From an uncultured Oscillospiraceae bacterium (lineage in GTDB: Bacteria > Bacillota > Clostridia > Oscillospirales > Ruminococcaceae): a DNA stretch of 9,321 nt. The stretch spans positions 1 through 9,321 of the forward strand of contig CAKSHG010000077.1 of the NCBI GenBank assembly GCA_934456315.1, in the 5' to 3' direction. The notes beneath the pieces are model-generated. The model searched no databases. It saw only the letters and a program-made list of their open reading frames with translations, and was not told where the DNA came from. Shown piece by piece: positions 6,814-9,321 of this stretch. Each line of letters begins with the position of its first letter. Position 1 is the first letter of the stretch. A program made the translations under genes and the position numbers.

Positions 6814-8127
6814 ATGCATTTCAGGAAATTAGCCGCCGGTGCGGCTGCGATAATGATGGCACTGGTCTGCGGCTGCTCGGTACGCTCGTCGTCGGACGCG
6901 GCGTGGCCTACCGGAAAGGTATCAGACAAAAAGGCGCTCACCGTAAGCTACGACGCATTCAGCAAGGAGTATAAATACTGGCTGCTTGTCAACCAGATAG
7001 CCGACGACACCGCCGACGAGGTAAAGGACAAGTGCAGGTCGCAGCGCGAGTCAATAATAAACTACCTCGTAAACGAAAAAATAGTGCTCGAAAAGGCGAA
7101 GGAATACGGCGTGGACCAGTTCACGCAGGAAGAGCTTGACAGCATTGAGAGCGACTACAACAGCTACATAGAAAGCTCCATCGAGAGCTTCAAGAGCTAC
7201 GTCAACGCCGGGGAGTCCGGCACCGGCGAGGTAAACGGCGACGCCGCGATACTTGCGGAGGCGGAGAAGATATTCGACGAAAAGCTGACCGATTGCGGCA
7301 TGACCCGCGACGATATCCTGATGTGGTACCGCAACGCGGTTACTGCCGACAAGCTCAAGGCAAAGCTTGCCGAGGAGGACCCCGTTGAATACAGCGACGC
7401 CGAGGCGGAGTACGCCGAGATAGTTGCCGGGATCAAGCAGGTCTACGAGAACAGCCCGGCTGACTACGAACAGGATCTGTACTACAAGTACTACTGGCTG
7501 CCGGATAACTCCCGCATGATAAAGCATATCCTGATAAAATTCGACTCCAACGATTCCACCGAGATAACCGCCTGCCGCGAGAACAACGACGAGGCAGGCG
7601 CGGAGAAAGCCCGCGAAAAGGCACTTGAGAATCTCCGTCCGCGTATCGAGGAGATAAAGAACATGCTCGACAATGGCGCGGATTTCGACGAACTCGCAAA
7701 GGAATATTCCGAGGACACCGGGCTGTCCAGCAATCCGGACGGCTATCTGGTAGTTCCCAACGGCGAAAGCTACTACGCGGAATTCCAGCAGGCGGCGTAT
7801 GAGCTTGAGAATGTCGGCGATTACAAGCTTGTCGGGACTGACCTGGGCTGGCACGTTGTCATGTACGCCGCAGACGCCGTTATGACCGGGGAAAACGAAA
7901 AGGCGCTCATCGACGCTATTTACGAGAACATGCAGTCCAACGCAGCCACCACGGCGTACAACACCGCAATGCAGGGCTGGCGCGAGGAATACGCGTACGA
8001 TTTTGACTACACCAGGCTTGACATAAACGAAACGGACGCTTCCGAAGCAGAGTCAGCGAACTCCGCAGCGGACAGCAGCTCTGCTCCGGAGGAGCAGGGA
8101 TCTTACGCAGAATCCACCGCAGCCTGA
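6814..8127 (+). CDS. PrsA/SurA-like lipoprotein, peptidyl-prolyl isomerase (parvulin type)
   Basis: Predicted membrane-anchored folding factor acting outside the membrane on newly exported proteins, 437 residues. Residues 1-20 are a signal peptide (MHFRKLAAGAAAIMMALVCG) with C21 as the predicted lipidated cysteine; the lipobox VCGC is somewhat atypical. Residues about 45-230 form a helical SurA-N-like chaperone region. The parvulin domain runs from about 234 to 352: IKHILIKF with H238, GADFDELAKEYSED (288-301), NPDGYLVV (307-314), FQQAAYELENVGD (324-336) and TDLGWHVVMY with H347. H238 and H347 match the two conserved parvulin histidines (Pin1 His59 and His157). About 30 extra charged residues separate HILIKF from the next helix, compared with Bacillus PrsA. 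Residues 407-437 are a Ser/Ala/Glu tail. The start was moved to 6814 on the ribosome-binding site and signal peptide. A paralogue follows 19 bases after the stop codon. Confidence 0.88.
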   Translation: MHFRKLAAGAAAIMMALVCGCSVRSSSDAAWPTGKVSDKKALTVSYDAFSKEYKYWLLVNQIADDTADEVKDKCRSQRESIINYLVNEKIVLEKAKEYGVDQFTQEELDSIESDYNSYIESSIESFKSYVNAGESGTGEVNGDAAILAEAEKIFDEKLTDCGMTRDDILMWYRNAVTADKLKAKLAEEDPVEYSDAEAEYAEIVAGIKQVYENSPADYEQDLYYKYYWLPDNSRMIKHILIKFDSNDSTEITACRENNDEAGAEKAREKALENLRPRIEEIKNMLDNGADFDELAKEYSEDTGLSSNPDGYLVVPNGESYYAEFQQAAYELENVGDYKLVGTDLGWHVVMYAADAVMTGENEKALIDAIYENMQSNAATTAYNTAMQGWREEYAYDFDYTRLDINETDASEAESANSAADSSSAPEEQGSYAESTAA

Positions 8128-8146
8128 ATCAGAAAGGACGATAAAA

Positions 8147-9321
8147 ATGAAACTCACAAAGACACTGAAGCCCCTTGCCGCGCTTACAGCGGCGGCAGTT
8201 ATCCTCTCTACAACAGCGTGCAGCATAAAGAGCACGTCCTCCGGCGACAGCTCCTCCGCTGTTACGGCTGACGCTTCCGGCACTTCTGACGATTCTGACG
8301 CTTCCACCGCAGAAAGCACCTCCCAGGCTGCGGAAACCGCAGAGCCGGAGCCGGTGCCCTCCATTGCGGAATCCGGAACGCCTGCGGATACAGTCGTTGC
8401 CTCCCCGACCAACGGAGCAGAGGGAATGGACATTACATTCGGCGATTTCCTGCGGGAATACAAGTATTTCCTGGAGCGCAGCGGCTATGCTAACGATACC
8501 GACGGCGCGAATGCAGACACGATAAAGCAGGCGCGTCAGCAGATAGTTGACGCGATAATCGAGGACAGGATAGTGCGCGCGAAATTCGCAGAATACGGCA
8601 TGACTCTCTCCGACGAGGAAGAAGCGGATATCCACAGCCAGGTGGAATCCGGCATTGAATCCATCAAAACCAGCCTTAAAAGCACGCTTTCCTCCGCTGA
8701 CGACAGCCTTACAGACGACGAGCTGACCGCGCAGGCAGAGGAAAAGTTCCAGCAGATACTCGACGACTGCGGGCTTACTATGGACACGCTGTACGGCTGG
8801 CAGGAGATAACCGTCATAAAGCAGAAGCTCACCGATGAGATTGGAAAGGACGCTACCTATTCCTATGAGCAGGCAGAGGAACAGATGAACACCCTGATAG
8901 ATTCCCTGAAGTCGCAGTACGAAAGCGACCCTGCCACATATTACGGTCAGACCTACGCGAACATCTGGATTCCGGAAGGCTCCCGCGCAGTCAAGGGGAT
9001 ACTTGTCGGATTCAATTCCACGGTTTATTCTCTCATGCAGCAGCTCCGCAGTGCCGACCGCAACGACGACGCTGACGAGTATCGCCAGGACAAGCTCGCG
9101 GATATCCAGGACAAGTACGACGAGATAATGGCTAAGATAAACGCCGGCGAGGATTTCGACAAGCTGATGGAGGAGTACGGAGAGGACGGCGGCAACGGTA
9201 CATTCCTTGTTACTCCGGGTACTGAGGTATACGGCACGGAATTTGAAGAATGCGCAATGAATATTGAGAATCCCGGCGATGTTGCCACGGCGGTAACTGA
9301 TTTCGGCTATTACATCGTGAA
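8147..9321 (+). CDS. PrsA/SurA-like lipoprotein with degenerate parvulin domain, 3' end missing
   Basis: Second lipoprotein of the pair; 391 codons are present and the frame is still open at the window end. Residues 1-24 are a signal peptide (MKLTKTLKPL, hydrophobic core, lipobox TTAC) with C25 predicted lipidated. Residues 27-92 are a Ser/Thr/Asp/Glu/Pro linker. From about 95 it parallels the upstream protein: FLREYKYFLE (101-110), a helical SurA-N-like region with QQIVDAIIEDRIV (131-143), then SRAVKGILVGF (279-289), NAGEDFDKLMEEYGED (332-347), and TDFGYYIV (384-391). At the two positions where the upstream protein has parvulin histidines, this one has G284 and Y389, so isomerase activity is doubtful, though a chaperone role would remain possible. 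The ATG is set by AAAGGA (8133-8138) at 8 bases. It is probably co-transcribed with the upstream gene, since the 19-base gap has no terminator. The translation was done by hand. Confidence 0.87.
   Translation, partial: MKLTKTLKPLAALTAAAVILSTTACSIKSTSSGDSSSAVTADASGTSDDSDASTAESTSQAAETAEPEPVPSIAESGTPADTVVASPTNGAEGMDITFGDFLREYKYFLERSGYANDTDGANADTIKQARQQIVDAIIEDRIVRAKFAEYGMTLSDEEEADIHSQVESGIESIKTSLKSTLSSADDSLTDDELTAQAEEKFQQILDDCGLTMDTLYGWQEITVIKQKLTDEIGKDATYSYEQAEEQMNTLIDSLKSQYESDPATYYGQTYANIWIPEGSRAVKGILVGFNSTVYSLMQQLRSADRNDDADEYRQDKLADIQDKYDEIMAKINAGEDFDKLMEEYGEDGGNGTFLVTPGTEVYGTEFEECAMNIENPGDVATAVTDFGYYIV

Noticed and set aside
6531..6974. 147-residue plus-strand open frame across the divergent region
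   Set aside because: It runs through the intergenic promoters into the PrsA-like gene in the wrong frame, has no ribosome-binding site and resembles no protein.
7051..7854. 267-residue minus-strand open frame opposite the first PrsA-like gene
   Set aside because: The plus-strand gene has a signal peptide, a lipobox and a parvulin domain; the reverse frame is an unstructured hydrophobic shadow.

Overview
The window looks like chromosomal DNA from a Gram-positive anaerobe of the class Clostridia, most likely a Ruminococcus/Oscillospiraceae-type gut bacterium. This is inferred from several things: a bifunctional-type Rel protein followed by a glyoxalase-II-like hydrolase; strong purine-rich ribosome-binding sites of the AGGAG/GGGGGAG type; three lipoprotein genes with Gram-positive style lipoboxes; GC-rich genes separated by AT-rich gaps; and heavy use of the ATA isoleucine codon. 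No RNA gene, insertion sequence, CRISPR array or prophage gene was recognised. The species cannot be named from this sequence alone.

Layout. Positions 1-5341 hold a tightly packed rightward block of four genes. They are the 3' part of rel ((p)ppGpp synthetase/hydrolase), a small metallo-beta-lactamase-fold hydrolase, nicotinate phosphoribosyltransferase (NAD salvage), and an unrecognised 466-residue protein. That last protein has a beta-rich N-terminal domain, a long Pro/Ala/Glu-rich linker and a helical C-terminal domain. The gaps are 17 and 30 bases, and the last junction is a 4-base GTGA overlap, so the block is probably one transcript. It ends in a perfect 14-bp stem terminator (5357-5389) that also serves the convergent gene to its right.

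Positions 5401-6585 (minus strand) encode a lipoprotein of the BMP/PnrA substrate-binding family. It stands alone: no ABC ATPase or permease gene lies next to it in the window. A 228-base AT-rich divergent region (6586-6813) follows. It carries one extended -10 promoter in each direction, a perfect 17-bp palindrome and a second related site.

Positions 6814-9321 (plus strand) encode two tandem, clearly paralogous PrsA/SurA-like lipoproteins; the second runs off the window. The first keeps both histidines typical of the parvulin peptidyl-prolyl isomerase fold. In the second both are replaced (by Gly and Tyr), which suggests an active isomerase paired with a catalytically degenerate chaperone-like copy.

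Working together: the left block is stringent-response and cofactor-salvage housekeeping. The right half is a set of three cell-surface lipoproteins (one ligand binder, two folding factors) around a shared divergent control region. The least explained parts are the 466-residue protein, the degenerate parvulin copy, and the palindromic sites in the divergent region.
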